A stretch of 64,000 bases of DNA from JAWMQL01 sp033283165 (GTDB taxonomy: Bacteria > Pseudomonadota > Gammaproteobacteria > Pseudomonadales > Halieaceae). The stretch is from contig JAWMQL010000008.1 in NCBI GenBank assembly GCA_033283165.1, positions 1-64,000 of the forward strand. Reading direction: 5' to 3'. Of the stretch, positions 35,896-43,862 are shown one piece after another. The notes under the pieces are model-generated. The model saw only the letters and a program-made list of their open reading frames with translations, was not told where the DNA came from and searched no databases. The stretch's first letter is position 1. The number at the start of each line of letters is the position of its first letter. A program made the position numbers and the translations under genes.

Positions 35896-37522
35896 GATTA
35901 TTCTCGCGCCAGGCTTCGAGCAGGGCCGCGGTGGAAGGGTCCATGGCACCGGATTCGCCGCTCTCCATCAGGCTGAGAATTTCGACCCCGATCTCCTTGC
36001 CCAGCTCGACTCCCCACTGGTCGAATGGGTTGATACCCCACAGCACGCCGCTGCAGTAGGTGCGATGTTCGTACAGCGCCAGCAACGCACCCAGGGCTGC
36101 CGGTGTCAAGGCCCGGCAACTGATAGTGGAATTCGGGCGGTTGCCGGGCATGGCCAGGTGTGGTGCCAGTCGCGCTGCCGCCGCTGCCTCTATTCCCCGG
36201 CTCTGCAGTGAGGCCTCGGCCTCGGCCGTGCTGCGACCCACCATCAGGGTGCGGCTCTGGGCCAGGCAGTTCGCCACCAGGCGTCGATGCTGGATGGTCA
36301 TTCCCGTGTGGGTGGTCAGGGGCAGGACAAAATCCACCGGGCACAGGCGGGTGCCCTGGTGCAACAGCTGGTGGAAGGAGTGTTGGCCCATGGTGCCGGC
36401 CGAGCCCCACAGCACCGGTCCGGTATCGGTAGCGGTGGGCTCGCCTTCGCGGGTGACGCTCTTGCCATTGCTCTCCATGGTCAACTGTTGCAGGAAGTCG
36501 GGCAGGCGGGCCAGGGACTGGTCATAGGGCAGTACAACCTGGTTGCTCGCCCCCAGGTAGTTGCAGTTCCAGACCTCCAGCAGGCTCATCAGCATCGGCA
36601 GGTTCTCGGCCGGTGGGGCGCTGGCAAAATGCCGGTCCATGGCCTCGGCGCCCCCGAGGAATTGCTCGAAGCGCTCCCAGCCCACCGCAATGGCGCAGCT
36701 CAGGCCGATGGCCGACCAGACCGAGTAGCGACCGCCCACCCAGTCCCACAGGGGCAGGCAGTTATCCGGCGGGATGCCGAAGTCCGCCGCCGCATCGAGA
36801 TTGGTGGTGATCGCCAGGAAATGCCGGCCCAGTTCATTGTCCGGGGCACCCGCGTTACGCAACCAATCCCGCGCCGCCAGGGCGTTGGCCAGGGTCTCCT
36901 CGGTGCGGAACGACTTGGAACATACGATGAACAGGGTGGTTTCCGGGTTCAGTTCCAGCAGGCAGTTCTGCAGGTCCGCCGGATCCACGTTGGCCACGTA
37001 GTGGCAGGCCACCTCCCGCCAGTAGGGGCGCAGCGCTTCGGTTACCAGTCGCGGCCCCAGGTCCGAGCCGCCGATGCCGATGTTGACCACATCGGTGATC
37101 ACGTCCCCGGAGAAACCCCGGTGATCGCCGGCGTTCATCTCACCGGCGATGCGGCGCATCCGCTGCCGTACCCGTTCCACCTCGGCCAGCTCCGGCTCCA
37201 GTCCCGGCGGCGGGTCGATGGCGCGCAACAGGCTGTGCAGGGCCGGGCGAGCCTCGGTGTTGTTGACCTCGGCGCCTCCCAGCAGGTCGCGCGCACGCGC
37301 GGGCAGATCCGCGTCGGCCGCCAGCTGGAGCAGCGCCTCCCGGGCCTCCCGGCTCAGGCATTGCTTGCTGTAATCCAGCTCCAGGCCTGCCGCGGCCGCG
37401 TGGAAGTCAGCAGTCCGCGCCGGGTCGGCGTCGAACATCGCCTGCACCGAGGCTGTGTTGAGTGCAGCCGCCAGCGCCTGCAGTTCACCGTGTCGAGGTG
37501 AGTCAGTAAGAGGGGAGGCCAT
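35867..37522 (-). CDS. pgi: Glucose-6-phosphate isomerase
   Basis: A 551-residue glycolytic/gluconeogenic enzyme. Motifs: FSGDVITDVVNIGIGGSDLG, VCSKSFRTEETLANALAARD, LWDWVGGRYSVWSAIGLSCA, GTMGQHSFHQLLHQGTRLCP and EHRTYCSGVLWGINPFDQWG VELGKEIG. The last residues (NNQAGPPPSQG) and the stop lie in a REP-like repeat, so the end was rewritten by that element. ATG 37522 follows AGGAGCG. Confidence 0.95.
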   Translation of the reverse strand: MASPLTDSPRHGELQALAAALNTASVQAMFDADPARTADFHAAAAGLELDYSKQCLSREAREALLQLAADADLPARARDLLGGAEVNNTEARPALHSLLRAIDPPPGLEPELAEVERVRQRMRRIAGEMNAGDHRGFSGDVITDVVNIGIGGSDLGPRLVTEALRPYWREVACHYVANVDPADLQNCLLELNPETTLFIVCSKSFRTEETLANALAARDWLRNAGAPDNELGRHFLAITTNLDAAADFGIPPDNCLPLWDWVGGRYSVWSAIGLSCAIAVGWERFEQFLGGAEAMDRHFASAPPAENLPMLMSLLEVWNCNYLGASNQVVLPYDQSLARLPDFLQQLTMESNGKSVTREGEPTATDTGPVLWGSAGTMGQHSFHQLLHQGTRLCPVDFVLPLTTHTGMTIQHRRLVANCLAQSRTLMVGRSTAEAEASLQSRGIEAAAAARLAPHLAMPGNRPNSTISCRALTPAALGALLALYEHRTYCSGVLWGINPFDQWGVELGKEIGVEILSLMESGESGAMDPSTAALLEAWRENNQAGPPPSQG

Positions 37523-37538
37523 CGCAGTCGCTCCTGTA

Positions 37539-38501
37539 TCAGTAGTCTCTGTTGATAGATCGAGCGGTGATTTCGGCCAGTGCGGAGCGCGCCGGGCTAT
37601 CGCCCAGTCTCTCCAGTTGCACCAGTGCCAGGTCGTGAAAGTGCCTGGCTTGCTGACGAGTATAATCCAGGGCACCGCAGCGCGTCACGGCTGCCAGCAC
37701 CTGGTCGATATGTTCTGCGGTCTTGTCGCTGATGGCCGTGCGTATCAGCGCCTGTTCCTGCGGCTCGCCCTCGCGCAGGGTGTAGATCAGTGGCAGGGTG
37801 GGCTTGCCCTCGGTGAGATCGTCGCCGATATTCTTACCCATGGCGTCCGGGTCGCCGTCGTAGTCCAGGGCGTCGTCGATCATCTGGAACGCGATGCCGA
37901 GGTTCAGTCCGAAGGCATGCATCGCCTGGCGCATCTCCCCCGGCTGGCCGCTCAGTACCGCGGCGCCGTGGCAGGCTGCCGCAAACAGGATGGCGGTCTT
38001 GCGGGTGATGACATCCAGGTACTGGGCTTCGGTGGTGTCTGCATTGCCCGCCCGCACCAGCTGCAGCACCTCGCCCTCGGCGATGGTGTTGGTCGTATCC
38101 GCCATGTTGTCGAGGATATCCATGTCCCCCAGCTTCACCATCAGCTGGAAGGCGCGGGTGTAGAGAAAGTCGCCCACCAGCACGCTGGGTGCATTGCCGA
38201 ATTCAGCGTTGGCGGTGGGTCGGCCCCGGCGCAGGGAGGAAATATCCACCACATCGTCGTGCAGCAGGGTGGCTGTATGGATGAATTCGATCACCGCGGC
38301 GAAGGTGATATGGCGCGGGCTGCAGTGCCCGAAGGCAGCCCCGGCCAACAGGGTCAGCAGCGGGCGCAGGCGTTTGCCGCCGGCGTCGACGATGTAGTGG
38401 CCGATGTTTTCCACCATCTCGACGTCCGAGTGCAACTGTTCGATGATCAGGGCGTTGACCTGCTCGAACTCGCTGGCGACAGTAGCGTGGATATCCTGCA
38501 T
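37539..38501 (-). CDS. ispB: Octaprenyl diphosphate synthase
   Basis: A 320-residue trans-prenyltransferase with the first aspartate motif LLHDDVVDISSLRRGRPTAN and the second FQMIDDALDYDGDPDAMGKN. It makes the C40 chain of ubiquinone and menaquinone. It is divergent from rplU, as in E. coli. Confidence 0.95.
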   Translation of the reverse strand: MQDIHATVASEFEQVNALIIEQLHSDVEMVENIGHYIVDAGGKRLRPLLTLLAGAAFGHCSPRHITFAAVIEFIHTATLLHDDVVDISSLRRGRPTANAEFGNAPSVLVGDFLYTRAFQLMVKLGDMDILDNMADTTNTIAEGEVLQLVRAGNADTTEAQYLDVITRKTAILFAAACHGAAVLSGQPGEMRQAMHAFGLNLGIAFQMIDDALDYDGDPDAMGKNIGDDLTEGKPTLPLIYTLREGEPQEQALIRTAISDKTAEHIDQVLAAVTRCGALDYTRQQARHFHDLALVQLERLGDSPARSALAEITARSINRDY

Positions 38502-38621
38502 GCTGTGTGAATTGCCCCGGGAGATTGCGCCCTGGAATAGTGCCCGGGCATGCTATGGGGCGGCCTGCCGGGTGTCAAGGGACGCGGCCATAAGCCCCTG
38601 TATTCTCAGGGAAAATAACCC

Positions 38622-38650
38622 TTGCCCGGGGGGGCTGATTTAAGTAAAAT
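38622..38650 (+). promoter_or_regulatory. Candidate promoter of rplU-rpmA
   Basis: TTGCCC (38622-38627) and TAAAAT (38645-38650) with a 17-base spacer give a leader of about 125 bases before rplU. Confidence 0.65.
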
Positions 38651-38725
38651 CGCCGCCCTCTACGCCCCGCTGCGGCCCGCAAGCCGCCCGGTGTGGGATT
38701 TCAACTGTTAGTGCCTGTCTCTGCC

Positions 38726-38749
38726 CCCTTGATTTATAAGGGTTTTTTT
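38726..38749 (+). terminator. Terminator-like hairpin in the rplU leader
   Basis: CCCTT (38726-38730), loop GATTTAT, AAGGG (38738-38742), then seven T. It lies in the rplU leader, so it could act as an attenuator. The stem is only 5 bp. Confidence 0.4.
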
Positions 38750-38781
38750 ACTGCGAGCAGGCTAACTGAACGGAGCGCAAC

Positions 38782-39093
38782 ATGTACGCAGTAATTGAAG
38801 CCGGTGGCAAGCAACACCGGGTTGTCGAGGGTGAGACCCTCAAGCTGGAAAAAATCGAGGCCGCTACCGGCGACAGCATCGAGTTCGACAAGGTGCTGCT
38901 GGTGGGTGAAGGTGAGTCCGTGAAGATCGGTACCCCGGTGGTCGATGGCAGCAAGGTGACCGCTGAAGTGGTCTCCCACGGCCGTCACAACAAGGTCAAG
39001 ATCGTCAAGTTCAACCGCCGTAAGCACCACCGGAAAGAAACTGGCCACCGCCAGTGGTTCACCGAGGTGAAAATTACCGGAATTTCGGCGTAA
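38782..39093 (+). CDS. rplU: 50S ribosomal protein L21
   Basis: A 103-residue protein (MYAVIEAGGKQHRVVEGETL, KFNRRKHHRKETGHRQWFTE). It binds 23S rRNA with L20. It is co-transcribed with rpmA, 17 bases away. Confidence 0.97.
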   Translation: MYAVIEAGGKQHRVVEGETLKLEKIEAATGDSIEFDKVLLVGEGESVKIGTPVVDGSKVTAEVVSHGRHNKVKIVKFNRRKHHRKETGHRQWFTEVKITGISA

Positions 39094-39109
39094 CAGGAGG
39101 GTTTGAAGA

Positions 39110-39367
39110 ATGGCTCACAAAAAAGCTGGTGGTAGTACCCGTAACGGACGCGATTCCGAAAGTAAACGCCTTGGAGTGAAGCGCTTCGGCGGTCAACAGG
39201 TCCAGGCCGGTAGCATCATCGTGCGTCAGCGCGGCACCCGCTTTCACGCCGGCGACAACGTGCGTGTAGGCAAGGACCACACCCTGTTCGCCACCGCGGA
39301 CGGCAAGGTGGAGTTCGTGACCCGGGGCCCTAAAAGCCGCAAGTTCGTGCAGGTCGTGTCTGCCTGA
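39110..39367 (+). CDS. rpmA: 50S ribosomal protein L27
   Basis: An 85-residue protein (MAHKKAGGSTRNGRDSESKR, VGKDHTLFATADGKVEFVTR). Its N-terminus reaches the peptidyl transferase centre. It is followed by a strong terminator. Confidence 0.97.
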   Translation: MAHKKAGGSTRNGRDSESKRLGVKRFGGQQVQAGSIIVRQRGTRFHAGDNVRVGKDHTLFATADGKVEFVTRGPKSRKFVQVVSA

Positions 39368-39390
39368 TCCGCTGAATACAGCAAGATCCG

Positions 39391-39420
39391 AAAGCCCCGA
39401 TCTGATCGGGGCTTTTTTTT
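39391..39420 (+). terminator. Intrinsic terminator after rpmA
   Basis: AGCCCCGAT and ATCGGGGCT (9-bp stem, CTG loop) are followed by eight T. Confidence 0.92.
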
Positions 39421-39448
39421 GGCTGGTTGTTGGTATCGGGCTGGTAAT

Positions 39449-39572
39449 GCAGGCCCTTGCCCCGGAAGCCCTGTCCGGGACCGTCTGTGGCCATGGATGG
39501 CCACAGTCGAGCGTGCCACGGACGGCATGCTTTTAGCGTGTCCGGGACAGGGCTTCCGGGGCAAGGGCCTGC
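39449..39572. repeat. 32-bp perfect inverted repeat element before obgE
   Basis: The left arm 39449-39480 and right arm 39541-39572 are exact reverse complements over 32 bases (outer ends GCAGGCCCTTG and CAAGGGCCTGC). They bracket 60 bases that hold a nested dyad CTGTGGCCAT-GG-ATGGCCACAG (39485-39506). No gene is in 39368-39705: the rest is the rpmA terminator, this element and the obgE 5' region with TAGAAT at 39691-39696. It looks like a miniature inverted-repeat element or a structured transcript. Confidence 0.9.
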
Positions 39573-39705
39573 GTTGCGCGGTGTAGTCAATGGTCATTCC
39601 GAACTCAAGCCCCCAGGGATGGGTTCACGGCGTCTCATGAAAGACCTATCCGTCGGCCTGCCCGGATTCGTAGTGAGTTGCCGGAAACTATAGAATGTCG
39701 GAATT

Positions 39706-40902
39706 ATGAAATTTGTAGATGAAGCCAGTATCAAGGTGTTCGCGGGGAAGGGGGGGAATGGCTGCCTCAGCTTCCGCCGCGAGAAGTACGTTGCCAAGGG
39801 CGGTCCCGACGGGGGCGACGGCGGCGACGGCGGGAGTGTGGTCATGGAGGCCGACGCCGGGCTGAACACCATGGTCGACTACCGCTTCGTACGCAGCTAC
39901 AAGGCCGCGAGCGGCGAACCGGGCCGGGGCCGGAACTGCACCGGCCGCAGCGGCGAGGACCTGGTGTTGAAGGTGCCCGTGGGCACCACCATCATCGACG
40001 AGGACACGGAAGAGGTGCTGGGGGACCTGCGGGTCGCGGGCGAGCGGCTGGTGGTTGCCCAGGGCGGTTATCACGGCCTCGGCAACACCCGCTTCAAGTC
40101 CAGCACCAACCGCGCCCCGCGGCAGACCACCAACGGCACTGAGGGCGAAATGCGCAGCCTCAAGCTGGAGCTGAAGGTGCTGGCCGACGTGGGCCTGCTG
40201 GGCCTCCCCAACGCGGGCAAATCCACTTTCATACGGGCGGTATCCTCGGCCAGGCCGAAGGTGGCCGACTACCCCTTCACCACCCTGGTGCCCAACCTCG
40301 GGGTGGTCAAGGTGGAGTCGCACCGCAGTTTCGTGGTGGCGGATATTCCCGGCCTGATCGAGGGCGCCTCCGAGGGGGCGGGTCTCGGGATTCGCTTCCT
40401 CAAGCACCTGACCCGCAACCGCATCCTGCTGCACATCATCGACATGGCGCCCTTCGATGGGACTGAGCCAGCCGAGGCGGCGCGGGCTATCGTGTCTGAA
40501 CTGGAGCGCTTCAGCCCCACCCTGGCGCAGCGGCCACGCTGGCTGTTATTGAACAAGATCGACCTGCTGGATGAGGAACTGCTGGCCGAGCGCCGGGCGG
40601 CGCTGCTCGCTGAACTGGCCTGGCAGGGACCGGTCTACGAGATATCCGCGGTGTCCGGCGCCGGCTGCGAGCGGGTCTGCCAGGACATGATGGAATTACT
40701 CGAGGCCCAGCGCGCGGCGGAAGCCGCTGACCCGGAACTCGCCGTGGCGGAGGAGGAAATCCAGTCCCGCATGCAGCGCGAGGCGCGGGAGCGGATCGAG
40801 GCCCTGCGGCAGCAGCACCGTGCCGCCCGGGCTGCGGCGCGGGCGGAGGTCGATGACGACGATGATGACGATTACGACGTCGAGGTGGAGTACGCACCCT
40901 GA
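39706..40902 (+). CDS. obgE: GTPase Obg/CgtA
   Basis: A 398-residue ribosome-assembly and stringent-response GTPase. The glycine-rich Obg fold (GGPDGGDGGDGGSVVMEADA) is followed by the G domain: GLPNAGKST (G1), TTLVPNLG, DIPGL (G3), NKID (G4). It ends in an acidic tail (VDDDDDDDYDVEVE), as in other gammaproteobacteria. TAGAAT at 39691 is only nine bases from the ATG, and no strong ribosome-binding site is seen. Confidence 0.96.
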   Translation: MKFVDEASIKVFAGKGGNGCLSFRREKYVAKGGPDGGDGGDGGSVVMEADAGLNTMVDYRFVRSYKAASGEPGRGRNCTGRSGEDLVLKVPVGTTIIDEDTEEVLGDLRVAGERLVVAQGGYHGLGNTRFKSSTNRAPRQTTNGTEGEMRSLKLELKVLADVGLLGLPNAGKSTFIRAVSSARPKVADYPFTTLVPNLGVVKVESHRSFVVADIPGLIEGASEGAGLGIRFLKHLTRNRILLHIIDMAPFDGTEPAEAARAIVSELERFSPTLAQRPRWLLLNKIDLLDEELLAERRAALLAELAWQGPVYEISAVSGAGCERVCQDMMELLEAQRAAEAADPELAVAEEEIQSRMQREARERIEALRQQHRAARAAARAEVDDDDDDDYDVEVEYAP

Positions 40903-42023
40903 TGACTACCCGGGATGAAATCGCCAGTGCCCGGCGCTGGGTGGTGAAGGTCGGCAGCGCCCTGCTGACGGACGACGGCCGCGGACTGGACCAGGGGGTG
41001 ATCGACCGCCTGGTGGACCAGGTGGCCGCCCTGCGGGCGCGTGGTTGCGAGGTGGTGCTGGTGTCCAGTGGCGCGGTGGCTGCGGGTATCGTGCGCCTGG
41101 GCTGGCGCAGCCGGCCCCATGTATTGCACGATCTGCAGGCGGCGGCCGCGGTGGGCCAGTCGGCGCTGGTGCAGAGTTACGAGACCGCGTTCCGGCGGCA
41201 CGGGATTACCACCGCCCAGGTCCTGTTGGGGCACGATGACATCATCGCCCGCGACCGCTACCTGAACGCCCGGGGCACCCTCAACACCCTGCTTGGGCTC
41301 GCTGTGCTGCCGGTCGTCAACGAGAACGACACGGTGGTTACCGACGAGATCCGCTTCGGCGACAACGACACCCTGGCGGCGCTGGTGGCCAACCTGATCG
41401 ATGCCGACGCCCTGCTGCTGTTGACCGACCAGCAGGGCCTGTACCGCGAAGATCCGCGCAGCAACCCGCAGGCGGAACTGGTGACGGAGAGTGACGTACA
41501 CGCCCCGGAGCTGGATGCCATGGCCGGCGAGGGCGGTGTACTGGGCCGCGGTGGCATGGTGACCAAGTTGCGCGCGGCGCGCCTGGCGGCCCGCTCGGGT
41601 ACCGAGACCCTCATTGCCAGCGGCCGGGTGGACAATATCGTGGCCGTGGTCAGCGCCGGCGAACCCGTGGGCACCTGGCTTCGCACCGGCAAGAAACCCC
41701 AGAATGCGCGCAAGCAGTGGCTGGCCTCCATGGTCCGGATCCAGGGGAGCCTGGAACTGGACGACGGCGCCGTGCGGGTGTTGCGCGAATCCGGCCGCAG
41801 TCTGCTGCCGGTGGGCGTGCGCGGTGTGCACGGGACGTTTTCCCGCGGCGATATGGTGTCCTGCCGCGACCCCGAGGGTCGCGAGGTGGCCCGGGGTCTG
41901 GTCAATTACAGTGCCGGTGAGACCCGGCGTATCATGGGTTCGGCGTCGGCCGCGATCGAGGATATCCTCGGCTACGGTGGCGACGCGGAACTGATCCACC
42001 GGGACAACCTGGTCCTGGTTTGA
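40902..42023 (+). CDS. proB: Glutamate 5-kinase
   Basis: A 373-residue enzyme, first step of proline synthesis. VVKVGSALLTDDGRGLDQGV (amino-acid kinase fold), VNENDTVVTDEIRFGDNDTL and GRGGMVTKLRAARLAARSGT are present, and a C-terminal PUA domain (HGTFSRGDMVSC...ARGLVNYS). It overlaps obgE by one base (TGATG). Confidence 0.96.
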   Translation: MTTRDEIASARRWVVKVGSALLTDDGRGLDQGVIDRLVDQVAALRARGCEVVLVSSGAVAAGIVRLGWRSRPHVLHDLQAAAAVGQSALVQSYETAFRRHGITTAQVLLGHDDIIARDRYLNARGTLNTLLGLAVLPVVNENDTVVTDEIRFGDNDTLAALVANLIDADALLLLTDQQGLYREDPRSNPQAELVTESDVHAPELDAMAGEGGVLGRGGMVTKLRAARLAARSGTETLIASGRVDNIVAVVSAGEPVGTWLRTGKKPQNARKQWLASMVRIQGSLELDDGAVRVLRESGRSLLPVGVRGVHGTFSRGDMVSCRDPEGREVARGLVNYSAGETRRIMGSASAAIEDILGYGGDAELIHRDNLVLV

Positions 42024-42024
42024 A

Positions 42025-43296
42025 TCAGGCCAGCCCCCGCAGCGTGGTCCGGTACAGCAGGGCGGCGCGGCCCAGAGTGTAGCCCAGGAAGGCGAAATCC
42101 AGGGCCAGCGCCAGACCGGCGCCGGCGCTGCCCTTACCCGTAGCCACGGCCAGCAACAGCGCCGCCAGGGCCAGCCCGTGCAGCCGGAACTGCCAGCGGG
42201 TTAGGCGCGGCGGGATGATGGTGCCCATGTGCGGCAGGGTCTTCAACTGGTCGACGTCGCCGATGCAGCGACGCTGCAGATGCAGGTAGCTGAGAAAGGG
42301 CACGATTTTCTGCAACATGCCCATGATCACCGACACGGCGAATCCCGGCAGCAGCAAAACCCCCAGCAGGACCGGCAGACGGCGTGGCAATTCACCGGGT
42401 AGCGCCTCGGCTGCGCCCCAGTACAGCAGCGGCAGGCACAGCGCCGCGGCGATCAGCGACCCCAGCGACAGGCGCCAGAAGCGCGCGGTGATATCCGGCA
42501 GGCGGCGTTTGCGTTGCGACAACAGCCACAGGGCGTACGCCCCGTAGACCAGCGCGACGAGGCTCAGCAGGTGCAGCGCCAGTGCCTGGCCGATTGCGCC
42601 GGGGGCCAGACTCGCCAGCAGCAGTGCGGCCAGCACCAGCAGTGGCAGGGTCCTGGCCAGCGGGGTGGGAAAACTCGGGGTGACGTGGAACATGGGAATG
42701 ACCTGGTAGCTGACGCCCATCACCAGCAGCAGGACCCAGCCCCCCAGGCCCCAGCTGGGGTGCAGCTCACCCAGGTTGGCCGCCGGTACCGGCAGGCCCG
42801 CGAAGGCGGCGCCGCGCCACAGGCCCAGCAGCAGCGTCAGCAGCAGGCAGGCCGCGGCCAGGCGGATGCAGAACAGGGCGTCTCCCCCGGCGACCCGGCG
42901 CAGCAGCAGGCGGGCCAGGGCCAGCAGGAACGCGGCAAACGCCAGCAGGAGAACGGGCAGGGCCAGGTTGAACAGCCAGTAACTCTGGCTGGCGAAGCCC
43001 GCCACCAGCAACAGTGTGCCTGCCAGCAGGCACAGGTGGACCAGGGTCGGCAACCACGCTCCCCCGGGGACCAACTCGCCACTGAGCACCGGCAGTATCT
43101 GGAACAGGGCGCCCAGCATCACGGTGGCCATGAAACCCAGGGTCAGCAGGTGGGTTACCGCCAGCAGGTCGGGAGTCCAGCGGCTGGCCAGGGCCTCGTC
43201 GCCGGCCACGGCCACTAACAGACCCGCCAGCAGGCCCAGCCAGGGGGCGGTCAGGAAGAAGCGCAGCGGCACGTGCAGGGGCGGTATGGTGTTCAT
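42025..43296 (-). CDS. Polytopic membrane protein resembling NnrS / haem-copper oxidase subunit I
   Basis: A 423-residue, about 12-span hydrophobic protein. Conserved-looking histidines lie in LLAVTHLLTLGFMATVMLGA, YQVIPMFHVTPSFP and ALALHLLSLVALVYGAYALW. It resembles NnrS and cbb3-type oxidase-like proteins in low-complexity fashion; I cannot assign function. ATG 43296 is chosen with AGGG upstream. It is 94 bases downstream of the hemerythrin gene on the same strand, so the two may form an operon. Confidence 0.55.
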   Translation of the reverse strand: MNTIPPLHVPLRFFLTAPWLGLLAGLLVAVAGDEALASRWTPDLLAVTHLLTLGFMATVMLGALFQILPVLSGELVPGGAWLPTLVHLCLLAGTLLLVAGFASQSYWLFNLALPVLLLAFAAFLLALARLLLRRVAGGDALFCIRLAAACLLLTLLLGLWRGAAFAGLPVPAANLGELHPSWGLGGWVLLLVMGVSYQVIPMFHVTPSFPTPLARTLPLLVLAALLLASLAPGAIGQALALHLLSLVALVYGAYALWLLSQRKRRLPDITARFWRLSLGSLIAAALCLPLLYWGAAEALPGELPRRLPVLLGVLLLPGFAVSVIMGMLQKIVPFLSYLHLQRRCIGDVDQLKTLPHMGTIIPPRLTRWQFRLHGLALAALLLAVATGKGSAGAGLALALDFAFLGYTLGRAALLYRTTLRGLA

Positions 43297-43389
43297 GGAC
43301 AGGCCCTGCATCCTCACGACAGCTGCCCCGCGCACAGGCTTTGCGGGTTTCCCGGGCCGCGCGCATCCGGGGTGGCCACGTGCATGTGC

Positions 43390-43806
43390 CTAGTCCAGCA
43401 GCGCTGTCTGGTCGCCCAGCAACTGGTCCATCATGGGATAGAGAATGCTCTCCTCCTTCATGTTGTGTTGTTGGGTCAGCAGCATCAGCGTTTCCCCCAG
43501 GCCCAGGAACTCGTCACTGTCCCGGGCCGCGAGTGCCTGGTCCATCTGCGCCAGCAGGGCGCGCATCTGTTCGTGCTCCGAGCGCATGACCAGCAGCGGC
43601 GGGGCGGGTCCACCCGCCGCTTCCAGAGCCGGAAACAGGCGGCCCTCCTCCAGGTCGTCGATGTGCCGGCGCAGTTCGGCGGCGAAGGCCTTCCAGCCCG
43701 TGCTGGCCGTTTCCCAGTCCTGTTCCGCCACCGCCGCCTCGGCACTGGCGTACTGCTCGTCACAGAGGCGATGGTGGCCCTGCATTCTGTCGCTGATGTT
43801 TTTCAT
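43390..43806 (-). CDS. Hemerythrin-domain protein
   Basis: A 138-residue four-helix bundle with the hemerythrin histidine pattern: HHRLCDEQ, RRHIDDLEEGRLFP, RSEHEQMRALL and QQHNMKEESILYPMMDQLLG. It could carry a non-haem di-iron site for O2 or NO. ATG 43806 follows GAGGGG. The shared 23-bp motif (43826-43848) lies 19 bases upstream. It precedes the NnrS-like gene. Confidence 0.8.
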   Translation of the reverse strand: MKNISDRMQGHHRLCDEQYASAEAAVAEQDWETASTGWKAFAAELRRHIDDLEEGRLFPALEAAGGPAPPLLVMRSEHEQMRALLAQMDQALAARDSDEFLGLGETLMLLTQQHNMKEESILYPMMDQLLGDQTALLD

Positions 43807-43825
43807 GGTAACCCCTCGATTCCGG

Positions 43826-43848
43826 GGGGACAGTTTACTTAATTCCCC
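43826..43848 (-). repeat. 23-bp dispersed motif, copy 2 (before the hemerythrin gene)
   Basis: This is the exact reverse complement of 16855-16877. Read on the minus strand it precedes the hemerythrin start by 19 bases, nearly the same distance and the same orientation relative to the gene as copy 1 before pilE. Confidence 0.6.
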
Positions 43849-43862
43849 ACGACTTGGCCGAA

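Noticed and set aside
38639..38650. Partial match TTAAGTAAA to the 23-bp motif
   Set aside because: Only nine bases match and it forms part of the rplU -10 region.
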